Assembly: GCA_001414485.1 (NCBI GenBank)
Contig: LLEY01000170.1
Location: 1 to 64,000, forward strand
Direction of reading: 5' to 3'
DNA from: Calycina herbarum
Taxonomy: Eukaryota > Ascomycota > Leotiomycetes > Helotiales > Pezizellaceae
Length of the DNA: 64,000 nucleotides
Position 1 is the stretch's first letter. Each line of letters begins with the position of its first letter. The notes beneath the pieces were generated by a model. It saw only the letters and a program-made list of their open reading frames with translations. It was not told the DNA's origin and ran no database searches. The position numbers were made by a program, and so were the translations under genes. This document shows, piece after piece, positions 43,545-54,130 of this stretch.

Positions 43545-45700
43545 TTATGCAATTGCAACCTTAACATTCTCCTTCAACGAGTCGTTCCCCGCTGCTGGAA
43601 CTTCTTCATCGCTTGCTGCCTCAAATCCGTAACTTTTATCTGACTCCACCGGTACATGCTCTCGCACAGCAATCCATGTCGGCACCACAGCGAGTGCTAT
43701 TGGGTAACGTCAGCATGTCTCTATCGCCAAAAAATACATGGCCTAGTAGAACTTACCAAGTAGTGCGGTATTTACGCCGAGTGGTACGCGGCCGCCTTTC
43801 CAATCTCGACTGTTTAGTCCAAACGAAACTGCCTGGGCGAAACTTTCCTGTCCTCTAAGAATTCCAGTAAATCGTGCTGCAAAAGTGTTAGATGGTTTTT
43901 CGATGAGAGAAGACTATGTATGGAATCTTACAAAGCTCAGAGATATTGTCGGTTTTGGTGGCAACGAAGTAATACATCCAACTTTGAACACTCTGCTCCG
44001 CAAATTCTGCAGTATTTATTAGTAAAGTTTCCATCAAATCCGAGTGAGGACCTACTCCATAAGAAAATGACAAAGAATCCTTCAACAAATTCGTGATCTT
44101 CCCAATCCCAACTTGGGTTGGTGCGAGTGTATTTCTCTTGGATGACCCAGCCATAGGTCCAAGCGACCAAATGTAAGATCACAGCATAGTAGAAGTTATA
44201 CGCTGGTTAGGAGTTTCCTGATGAATGGATAACTAAATTGTACATGCCCAACACGAATTCTATTCTGGACTCTTAATTTCTTGTAATCGAGCAAGAGACT
44301 TAACAAGAACGAGGCCAGCAAATTGGAGAAGTTTCCTACTGGTTTTAGCGAATGGACAAGCTATAATGGTTGCCAAGCAAATCTTACCAACGAATCCAAT
44401 CAACGCTCGTGCACGAACACCGAAGTAATATGTCTGAAAGTCTGCACATTCATTAGCAAAGTTGTTAATACAAAGCTTCAAATTACTTACTTCCGAGGTA
44501 TTGGTTAAAGTAAGCAGCCCGGAATAACGGTAATAATAAGAGAATCTGAAGCACCACGTTAGGGGACGGATGTTTCGCTGTGGCTCAACTCCACAATGAC
44601 TTACATCGCGTCTGCATAAGGTCTTTCCTAAGGCCCGGAGCTCAGCGGCAAAGGATTTTTCCAGGACAATCTTGACTTTGGTACCATCTGTTCGCTGAAC
44701 CTTTTCCGGGGGACTAAGTACAAGTGCGAGTGGGGTTGCAATGCATTGGAGAGCGATGAATATCAAGTAAATTTCTGAGTTGGATGGTCAGGATGATAAG
44801 GGGGGAGGGGAGACAAAAATTGCTCACGGTATCCCACTTTACCCTTTTTCTTTTGGTTGGCACCACTGCTTACAATTAGCTTTATTCTTGAGCGTCTAAC
44901 AGAAGGGTTCATACTGGTTGAGCGCCAACACTATTGCACCTCCAACTAGTGGTCCTCCTGTACGAAAAAGGAGCCAAATGCTGCAACATCGTCAGTTCTA
45001 AAACATGTAATTTTTCAAATCGTTGACGCACTTTAAATATTTTCCTCTCTTTGAGGCTTCGGGATATCCCAATGCAACTGCACCCTCCGAGGCCCAAAAA
45101 AGCCCTGCACTGCGTAAATTATTAGTTTTGTTTGCGAAACTGGAGAGGGGAAGTGGGATTTACGAGACACCACAAGCGACTGCTCCAACCAAGACAAGCC
45201 AGACATTTCCCTGTCAGTCATAAGCAAACTTGCGTGTAATTTCGGAGTTCGACAGTTCGTACATATCGGTTATTCGTATACAGTCCCGCACTATATTTTC
45301 AGAATTATTAGCGTTACCGATCGAACATTCAGAGGGTTGCTGTGGATCACTTACGAATAAATGGGATATCCGACAGCACCAAGCAGTAAAGTATAACTGA
45401 GTCCAATGCGATTTGCGATGGGGCCACCGAGTAAACAAAATACCCCCACTATATACCATCAGCGATTTGCTCAAACAGAACCGATATTCAAACCTTACTC
45501 AATCCAAACACAAGTGCATTAGCTGCATTAACAAGAAATGGAGACTGAGCACCGCCTGCACCCAGAGAATTCATAGCATTCCAAAGACCTGGAGCCATGA
45601 ATCCAACACCCCCAATCACGAAAGCATTGAAAAGTGTAGTTCGATACCATATTCGCTTCTGTGGTGCGAGTTCACGCTCGTCTTCCGTTGAGTATGCCAT
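43545..45700 (-). CDS. UNC93-like MFS-type membrane protein
   Basis: I reconstruct 15 exons (14 introns of roughly 45-80 bp) from ATG 45700 to TAA 43545. The chain reads MAYSTEDERELAPQKRIWYR, GVGFMAPGLWNAMNSLGAGG, GVFCLLGGPIANRIGLSYTL, AGLYTNNRY, GNVWLVLVGAVACGVS, AGLFWASEGAVALGYPE, IYLIFIALQCIATPLALVLS, FQTYYFGVRARALIGFV, YNFYYAVILHLVAWTYGWVI and ending HVPVESDKSYG. The APGLWNAMNSLGAGG and SEGAVALGYPE motifs are hallmarks of fungal UNC93-like transporters, 10-12 membrane helices, substrate unknown. Two joins (the weak donor at about 44244 and the one at about 45160) are less certain than the rest. No inactivating change was found. Confidence 0.82.
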
Positions 45701-48700
45701 CGTGATTTTCCCCTGCCGAATGCAAAACGCCCGGATAAAAAGAGTGAAAAGTGGAAGTTTAAACAATTCCCATGATATAGAAAAATCATATCGTAGGAAA
45801 AGAAGAAATAAATTTTGAAGATTGTCCCACTCCAGGGAGAAAAAAAGTCCAAATTCGACCAACAATGGCGAATATATGATCATCACAAGGTTCATACCCA
45901 AAGTGGAAGCTGGAGGGGTGCTTATATGTACAATGGCCCGTGCTAGCCCTGTGACCAACAATTTAATTGGAGCTTACCCAGGGACAAGACTCGCCGGTTC
46001 AAAGGCCTCGGCGGTGTTTGTGGAAGAGATAACCTCATATGTACACGAGCAAAAGAATGGTTATTGCAAAAAATAGGTACTGGGTGAAGCAGAAATACTT
46101 CGAGAAACGAGAATAAGATGAGATATTTTGTTGATACGATGTTCGACTGGAGACCCTTCTTAGATATCTACAAATCTTTATGTCTTGATTAATGGGAGAC
46201 ACAATGGGGATTTTTATAGCGGGGAACTTATGTTGAGGATTTTAGAGGAATTCAACGGTCACGTGCTGTCACATCAGAAAATCCCCGGCTGGCCAGGTGA
46301 GATACAATATTTTCTGATAACGCCTTTAGTAGTCTGCCGCTAAGTTAGAAACTCTTGGATTTGTTTAGACCTTTGCTGTAGCATAGGGATATTTCTGGAC
46401 GGTTGCATCATGTGACTTATCCCTTTCCTACATCTCGATAATTCTATTAAAAGCAAACCAACATTGAAAAGAAAATGCAGCCCAAGCAATTCGACTTGTT
46501 TTAAGAGCCTTAAAGTTGCCGCCGTTTCCCTTCACGGCTATTTTGGGTTTTCAACTTATGTTGATCAAATTGTACTTCAAATGCTAGTTTGAATTCCGAC
46601 ATTTAAAACCCTCCCAACACTTGGCAGTGATTTGATCAGGCACTACTCGCTAGAGTTACCTTGAGAACACTTTGTTCTGTAAAATAAGAACTAGAAACCA
46701 GATCTATATCGTTGTCTTACTCAGATATATACACAATGAAAAAAGAGATGCGACAGAAGTATCATTCGCTAAAGCTGTGGCTTCCTACAAAGGTAACTTG
46801 ATATGTATATTCTTCCTAAAGAGCAAATGCTTAGAATAACCGCAAGTCTACATCCTTCTTCTGTGATTTTAATGCTGGTTTTCTCTTCTGACAATTACCA
46901 AGGAGTTTGATTTCTGAGAGTGTAAATTAAACCAAGACTACCAACCAGGTGGGGTCAGAACTTATGGGTCGGTAGAACATCACCTAAAAGTAAGTTACTA
47001 GCCCAACAACAATCTTTATCTAAAATTGAAATAATCAAGTCAAAGTATTCTGATCATAACTGTGTGTTTAGACTTTATATGCCATGTAAGATTCTCTGTA
47101 GAAAGAGTATTGGGAAGTAAACGCTGAACTTTAGTATGATTTTCGCAATCAGCGTATGAGTTATAACACCCACTGGTGAACCTTTTATATAAACTTCTTT
47201 TTACGCTCTTTGACATTTTCGATAAGCTTCATAACCAACAGAGACAAGCAAGCATCCAAGGTATACATGTTCATTTCTTTCGAGACTTGGGCGGCGATAA
47301 GATATTGTATCGGATTATCGCGATGTATATCGTACAATAAATATCATAAATTCTTGTCCGATACGATGAATATCGTCAAAAAAGTTACGATAATCGATAA
47401 ATATCGGGGTTTTAACGCTAGTACCTTATAGTAATAAATAATTATAGTTTACTATAAAAAACATATGACTTTATGTTTATTTTTAGAAAATAGTAAGACT
47501 AAGCATTCTATTGGCTCTCGGCTAGAAGAACTATTTTCTGCTGATAATCGATATATTATCGGTTATCCTTAGAAATCTGGTATCGATCGGATCACTTAAT
47601 ACGATACGATAAATATCGTGGACCCCGATATGCCACCGGTAATATCGCCGCCCAAGTCTGTTTCTTTCTTTGACATACTCAAGATGTGCACTGTTACTCT
47701 ACTAGAAATAAGTATGTTGTAATTGAAATAAACTCTTCCACTAGCCAAATTAGCTAGCAAGCCCAGTCTTATCCTTAAAACTGAAAGACAAGGTCACTAA
47801 ACCATATAGCATTGTGTGTACTTTTGAGGAAGTAATTTATCACGTTTTCGGTTAGAGATTTTAACAATCTCCGGTGATGCCAGTTGCAGTTCTCTGACGC
47901 TTGTAGAAATATATTATACTAAACGTTTGGAAAAACGAAACCAATCAACAAGACTTACATAAGAATTTCAAGAAATGGATATTCCTTATTTCAAATTATC
48001 CTCTGCTACTTTATTAAATTAATTTAATTACCCCAGACCATCTAGAATAATATCTTTGAACAAACTTAGCAATGGATGTTTGACCAGTTATGCCTTACTA
48101 TTGCTACTGATTTATTCTTTATCTTCTGCCTTCCACGGTGGGGAGTACATCTTTTATGCTGGAAAATACTTGAGAGCATGACTCCCTGTGGACAGAAAAA
48201 GCGGCAGCAATTAGGCCTCCATAAGAAAGTTAAAGTTTACAACCTTTACAACTCAACGCAAGCTAGTCAAAAACCTTCTAAGGCGGAGATAATGGTCAAT
48301 TTGCAAGGTATGTCTGAGGGCTTTCAGAAGGTCTCTCAGTCTCATTTTCATCGGAACAACCCACCTGAGATGTCCTTGCAAACGACAGACCTGCAAGAAT
48401 ACAAAGAGAATCAGACTGATAGATCCGAATACACAGGACAGAACGATCATTCTAAGCTTTGTGCTCCCTCTACATCTGCTAATATTTTCCTTTTCCTTTA
48501 CGATTTTTGTGCCTAGAGTTATTTAAGGCCGTACCTATGGTTTCGTGGGATCGCTAATTACTGCCTCTTTCTCATATTATTACCTGTTTGAGAGTCCAAG
48601 GCCCGGGATAACTTCGGAAGTCTATCAAAATAGCTAGCCTATGAATTCTTGTCTCTACCAATAAGAGAATGAGTATTGAGAATCATGTGACCTAGATTTG

Positions 48701-48821
48701 TGGGCTTTCGAATTCACTTAACTGTGTAATTGATAACTACTTCGGCTCTGACTCAAAAGCAAACCTTGCACCTGTCCATACCCATACCATCAAAGAAACA
48801 AGACACTGTCGCAAAGAGAAA
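45701..48821. other. Intergenic, 3.1 kb, containing a MITE
   Basis: A+T-rich non-coding sequence between the divergent UNC93-like gene and the unknown gene at 48822. It contains the MITE at 47283-47659. An open frame at 48076-48516 (146 codons) lacks any domain and I do not call it. Confidence 0.45.
47283..47659. mobile_element. MITE rich in CGATA/TATCG words, 377 bp
   Basis: The ends are perfect 17-bp inverted repeats, AGACTTGGGCGGCGATA on the left and its complement at 47643-47659. The interior repeats GATA/TATC and CGATA words in both orientations (TATCGTAC, CGATAAATATCG, GATACGATAAATATCG), giving an extended fold-back. No coding capacity. TTTCTTT occurs just outside both ends and may be part of a target duplication. 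Confidence 0.7.
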
Positions 48822-49497
48822 ATGTCGGACAACGACAAGACACCGCAAGCCAATGGAGGTATGTTGAACCCAAACCCTCTTAGCGACAACCCCTAATCAT
48901 TGACAACCAGCTGGCTCGTCTCTGCATGTACAAGCCTCAAACACCGAGAATCCTCAGCCGTCTCCAGCCTCCTACCCTTACACACCTAGTTATCCAACAT
49001 ACCAGTTCACCCCCTCAGCAACTCCGGCTTACTCCCCGCCTGAAAGAAGAAAGCTAGTCCCGATCCGAGTCCACTGCGATGGTATCCTCGATAAACACGG
49101 CACAATTACCATCATCCTCAATGAAGGTTCAGACATCGGCCTCCAAGAAGTTCAAGAAGGGTTGAGTACTTTTGTCTTAGCGAAGTTTTATGAAGCAGGA
49201 TACGAGCAGAAGCATGACTTCGTCAATGTCGAACAGGTAAAGGGGATCTGGTCTGATGGAAAACAAGCGGTGTTGGACGTTCACGATAACATCACTGTTC
49301 TTCTTAATAATTTGATCGATTCGGGGGGCGCATTAGATGTCACTGTTAGTATTGGTATTAACATGGATGCTGGAGGAAGAGGGCAAGAGAAAGTTGTGGC
49401 TCGGAGAGAGGAGTCTGTTGTACCCGAGGCAAATGAGAATGGTGGAGAAGGATCGTCTAATCCACAATTCGAGGATCGATCAACGTTTTGGGAATGA
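48822..49497 (+). CDS. Unknown small protein
   Basis: Two exons, 48822-48858 and 48911-49497, joined in phase over a 52-bp intron (GTATGT...CAACCAG). They give 207 aa. Residues 20-70 are Pro/Ser/Tyr-rich (SPASYPYTPSYPTYQF) and probably disordered. The middle is a compact, mixed segment (LVPIRVHCDGILDKHG, ITIILNEGSDIGLQEV, VKGIWSDGKQAVLDVHDNI). The tail is acidic. No signal peptide, membrane helix or known family is recognised. Confidence 0.65.
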
Positions 49498-50423
49498 TGA
49501 ATGGGAGTCTGATTTGGAGGCGTTTTCAAGCTATTTCGGTCTTGTTTGCACTTGTGTGCAAGGTTTCGATATGGGCATAGCGGGATGGCTGTTTGGAGCT
49601 GCTCTAGGAGCTTGGGCAAGATGCAGTTGGTTGTTTTGCCGTGGGAACGTGGCTCATCAAGTACCACACACTAGCCAATAGATGAATTTGCTTTGGGCTT
49701 GTAGAAATCCATATCTCCAATGCAAATACCTTCAATCATGATCATGCCTAGAGTGAGCTTTAGTAGATGCTTGCTTGGTGCTAGACTGTAGCTAAGCACA
49801 AAAAAGAATGGGAGAGTAAGACTCGCTACCAAAGTTCCTCGTACACCTCAACAATACATAAAAAAGGACATTATTATAGAGCGCCCAGAACAATGAAGCT
49901 GAACCAATAAACTAGTATGTGGTGATCAGAATCAATTGAAATCTATTTAGTGAACTTTTCCTATAAGTTTATTTATTTCATTATAATATACTAAACTACC
50001 AAAGAAAGAATATGAGAGAAGATCTTATACGAATATTACCTGAACTCTGTTCTGTATTTAGAGATTATTTACACAGATACTTGAGTTTTAAACTTTACTC
50101 TATAAGAGAGTCAAGAAAAGAATAACTAGTAACCTATTTTACTGGAATAATTATTAATCTCTACTGAAGAAGGTCTTGATTTCTTTTTCTTAACATAACT
50201 TAATTCTACGAAAAAGAGAGAGAAAAAGATTCAGATAATAGACTTTGCGTCAATAGTACTTCAAATCTCTTTGAGCTTTATAAAACACTTTAACTACTCT
50301 TAATATCTCTTGTTATACTGTGCTAGATAATTAACAAAAGAAAGACATATAATAAATCTTCTGAAGATTAAGTAAAAGAATATGAGATGAAGAGTAAAGT
50401 TAAGGAGTTACAGAGTCTTGATA
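49498..50423. other. Intergenic passing into RIP-like A+T-rich sequence
   Basis: 3' region of the unknown gene to about 49900, then A+T-rich sequence with many TATA/TAGA words up to the first CGGCAT element. No gene seen. Confidence 0.45.
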
Positions 50424-51344
50424 CGGCATCCTGAATGTACGAAAAGGGGTCGCAAGAAGTCACCGTAACCCCCCTGTAAGGCGGTGAGTACAATCCCACG
50501 CTGTTTTAGCAGCTTCTCTTATAACACCCATCCAGCTTGAAAAGGTCAGATTACGAAAGGGTGGACAAACTCATTAGTAGAGCATTAAAGCGGCATGTAA
50601 ACTATACCTATTTTAGATGTCTTGGCAATGGCAGAAAACATGGGGGTGACGATGACTTCTTGCAACCCCCTTTCGTACAAAAGGCCAAAAACGACTAAAT
50701 CACAAATCGCACTTCTCATAGGTAGTGCCAAAGTCAAGGGCATCCAGAGACAGGTGGTGCACAACGCAAATAATCTACATTATTTCTCTAGCTTCTTGCA
50801 CTTACTCTTCCTCATACGTCCCTCTCTTCCCCTTCTACGCCACCGTCGCTTTCTAGTCAGAAGGAAAAGAGAGAAGCGGAAAAGAAGAAAGGAGGGCGTA
50901 TAGGTCAAGTAAAAGTTTTAGGGAAAAGTTTTTCCTAGCGTAGATAAGAAGAGTTGTTAATTAGCAAACATATTTCCCCCTACCCCGCTCCCCTTCACAA
51001 CCTCTCTCTCTAATATTTATTTAGCAGCAACTGTAAAGAAGGATTCGTTAGTGAGGATACAATAATAAGGATACGACAGCGAGGATGCGACAGTTTAGAT
51101 ACGATAGTACGCTAGCGTTAAGAGTAAAGACCTGTCGTTGAGTAGAAGTAGAATACTTTACAAGTATAGGTAGAACAGTAGAGAGCGAGAGAACAAGAGA
51201 ACGAGAGAATAAGAGAATAAGAGAATAAGGAGATTTAAATTAAAAAATATTCTGTTTCCTACCTATAAAGAGTAACACTTTCGGATTTACAATTACCGTT
51301 TTGCGATTTAGTCGTTTTTGCGATTTTATAGATTCAGGATGCCG
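50424..51344. mobile_element. CGGCAT-type non-autonomous element, copy A, with a smaller MITE inside
   Basis: The ends are CGGCATCCTGAAT at 50424-50436 and its exact complement at 51332-51344. Subterminal inverted repeats match (AAAACGACTAAATC near 50690; GATTTAGTCGTTTT near 51306-51319). The interior has repeats of the word GAGGATGCGACA and relatives (about 51050-51110), which recur in copies B and C. No coding capacity beyond short frames. Confidence 0.65.
50437..50681. mobile_element. Small MITE nested in copy A
   Basis: About 46-bp imperfect inverted repeats. The left end is GTACGAAAAGGGGTCGCAAG followed by AAGTCACCGTAACCCCC. The complementary right end finishes CCCCCTTTCGTAC near 50679. 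Compared with copy B, where CTGAATGTACCCAAA is continuous on the opposite strand, the insertion splits the left end of copy A next to GTAC. Confidence 0.5.
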
Positions 51345-51965
51345 GAATACACTAAACTCCAAAAATGACTAAAGCAAAATCGCAAATCGCAAAAAGAGGA
51401 CAAAATATACTTATTAATATTTCAAACTGCTACGGTAGTTAAATGGTTCTAATTTTACTACACATCTTATCTTCTCTCTCATTCTCTTCCCCTCGCTCTT
51501 TCTCCACATGTTTAGGTAAATTAGAAGAGAAGAGGAAGCGCCAAGAGCGGGGAAGAATGTTTGTTTCTCGTTTAATTTCCAGCCTTTTCTGAAAATGGCC
51601 AGAGAGTTACATTGTGGCGTGACCATTAATTGTTTCTACCCTCTAGTGCCCCCTCCTTTTCTCTTCTTCTTCTTCTCTTCTTCTTCTTCTTTCTTTTTCT
51701 TCTTCACTTAGAGAGGGCAAAATAGTAAGGATGCGAGTGGCGATGTAGTAGTAAGAATGCAGTAGTAACAATGCGACAGCGAGTATGCCGGTGAGATTAA
51801 AAAACCCGAAGTAGATAGCTTTACAAGAACGAGATATCATGGGGGAGAGAGACAGGGGTCAACTTGTAAATAAATTATCCCATTTCCTACTTAAAAATTG
51901 TCACTTTTGAGATTGGCGATTGGCGATTTAGTCGTTTTTAGAGTTTGGGTACATTCAGAATGCCG
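51345..51965. mobile_element. CGGCAT-type non-autonomous element, copy B
   Basis: Left inverted repeat AACTCCAAAAATGACTAAAG (51356 on) and right repeat GGCGATTTAGTCG...AGAGTTT, ending ATTCAGAATGCCG at 51965. It abuts copy A directly. It contains a CT-rich tract (TTCTTCTTCTTCTC, 51660-51700) and the AATGCGACAGCGAG words shared with copies A and C. Confidence 0.55.
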
Positions 51966-52429
51966 TACTAGGTGTAGTATTTCCTAAACGTCCTTCAGCT
52001 CGTCACTACTTTTTAGTGTACTTTTAGTACTAAAACTAAGCGATAACCACCCACACACCTATTTTTAGCTTTATAATTAATTAATAACTATAATATAAAA
52101 TAGCTAAAAAATATCGGAGATCCAAAGATCACTAGGCCCCTAAGCAGAAGACTTCTCGCCGTAAGGTCCCTATCTAGCAGCGTACTATTATTAGTAGTAG
52201 AAGTGGATAGAATTATAATAAGCAAGAGTTAAGAATGACTCTTTAGAAGATAGTAGATTATAGTAGGGATAATAATTTCCATAGAGAGAGCTTTCATTTC
52301 TATTACTTTTCATATAATAAGAGTTAATTTTACATAATATATATATAGTAGGAGTAAAAAAAGGGAGGTAAGTTCAAGCGAGAAAATGAGCTGAAAATTA
52401 GCTGAGGACGCTCAGAAAATACTACGCCT
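51966..52429. other. RIP-like A+T-rich spacer
   Basis: TAATTAATAAC, TATATATATAG and similar words between two repeat copies. No gene seen. Confidence 0.4.
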
Positions 52430-53475
52430 GTACCGTGGAAGTCTTGTTTCTCCCCTTTTACCAAAAACTAAATCGCAAATCGTAAACCGTAACTCTTAAA
52501 TATATACCTTCATTTCTTACGTTCGAACTCCTCAACCTTACTATATATCCTCACATTCTACTGTTTTCAAAATAAATTCAAAGAAATAAGAGACAGAGAC
52601 GGACAAGGAGGGCTCGCGGTAGACAATAAAAGCGACAGTAAATAGGCTGCACCTGCCTGCCTAGCTCATTGTCCTAACTACCCAGGGTAATGTAAGGTAA
52701 TTAACTTAAATACTTGGAACAATTTAATATTGACCCGGATAGCTTAGAACAACGAGATTCCATTGCCCCAAAAGTATTTAGATAATATCTCAAAAGTTAG
52801 GCATAACAAGCTAATTCTGCCCCTGTTCTTGTCTACTGCGAGGCGAGCTCGCGATAGACAAAATAGTTGGTACCATAATTTGCCGACTGTAGTGAAAAAG
52901 CTCCGTAATAAATCAGCAACTTATAATCTTAATAAGCAGATGCTCAAAGTCTTAATTTTCCTTTTTCGTATGCCTTAAAAGATTTAACCTTGCTTGCGTC
53001 GAGTTTTAGGCGTTGGTACTTCTCGTAGATAGAACTAATGGTGCCACTTATTTTTTCTACCGGGAGGCGGGGTAAGAGGTATTCACTTTCTCGCTTAAAC
53101 TAGTACTCTATGCAGCCACAAGAAGAGTTTTTTCCTAGCCTACTCTACTCTTCTTTGCAACAACTTTTCAAAGTACGACTGCGAAGAAAAGTGAAGGTAC
53201 GAGGATGCGACATGATAAATTATGCGACGAGAGGATGCGACAAGAGGATGCAAAAGACAGAAGGGGAGAGAGCGAGGGGAGAGGAAGAGGGAAAGCGAGG
53301 GAAAGTTGCTCCTAGTGTGGGTAAGGGGAGTTTATATATAGCAGGAGAGTGGGAAAGCGAGAAGCATACTCTGTAATTGTTTTCTCTACTACTTCCGTCC
53401 TCATCTGTCTTTCTTCCCCGAATGCTAACCATAATTTGAGATTTACGATTTGGTTTTTGGTAAAAAGGGATGCCG
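52430..53475. mobile_element. CGGCAT-type non-autonomous element, copy C
   Basis: The left end reads CCCCTTTTACCAAAAACTAA followed by ATCGCAAATCGTAAACC. The right end is the complement (GATTTACGATTTGG, TTTTTGGTAAAAAGGG) and closes with ATGCCG at 53475. The interior carries GAGGATGCGACA-type words (53210-53250), as in copies A and B. The exact left boundary is uncertain by about 20 bp. Confidence 0.55.
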
Positions 53476-53810
53476 TAGAAGTCTAGCTTTTCTAGAAAAA
53501 ACAGACGAAATATTGTTTTAATTAACCAAAATATAGTTTCTCGGGTATATGAAGAACCATGACAGGACTCTTACATACTTTTGTTCGGGTGTTTTTTCAC
53601 ATGGAATTGGGAAATTTTCCAAGGCAAGTTCAAATCTAATTTAGACCCACGAATAGAGAGAATTTGCGATACGTGAATAGATTAGTTGCGTAGAGCGATC
53701 GTCGCTAGCTCAACTTGGCTGTGGAGAAATGTTCCCGGAAAGAGGGAAGAAGGAAAAACATCACAAGATGAGCCACTTCAGCACAGCTTTGAAGACAAGC
53801 AGCGTGAGAA
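53476..53810. other. Unique-looking spacer before the transposon nest
   Basis: Normal base composition, no gene and no repeat end recognised. Confidence 0.35.
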
Positions 53811-54130
53811 ATGATTAGATTAGATTAGATTAATGGCTATTAATCTAATCTAATCAATGATTTTTAGGTGTTAATAATTAATCAGATTAATCAAAAGTCA
53901 TATCTGATTAATAATTGATTAATTGATTAATATAGCACGAGACCGGGCCAGGAGTATCGGAGGCAGGACCGAGCCTCGGAGTAGCGCTGGAGTGGCGCTC
54001 CAAGGCTGCCGGGAGCTTAAGCGAAATCTCCTAAGTACTCTATTTACTACGTAACTTCTTTAAATATAGCCTTAATAAACTAGCTATTAATTATATAATG
54101 ATAAATATAAGGTCTTACTATATTCAAGTA

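Noticed and set aside
48076..48516. 146-codon open frame on the plus strand
   Set aside because: A+T-rich intergenic setting, no domain, and low-complexity Gln/Ser content; could be chance.
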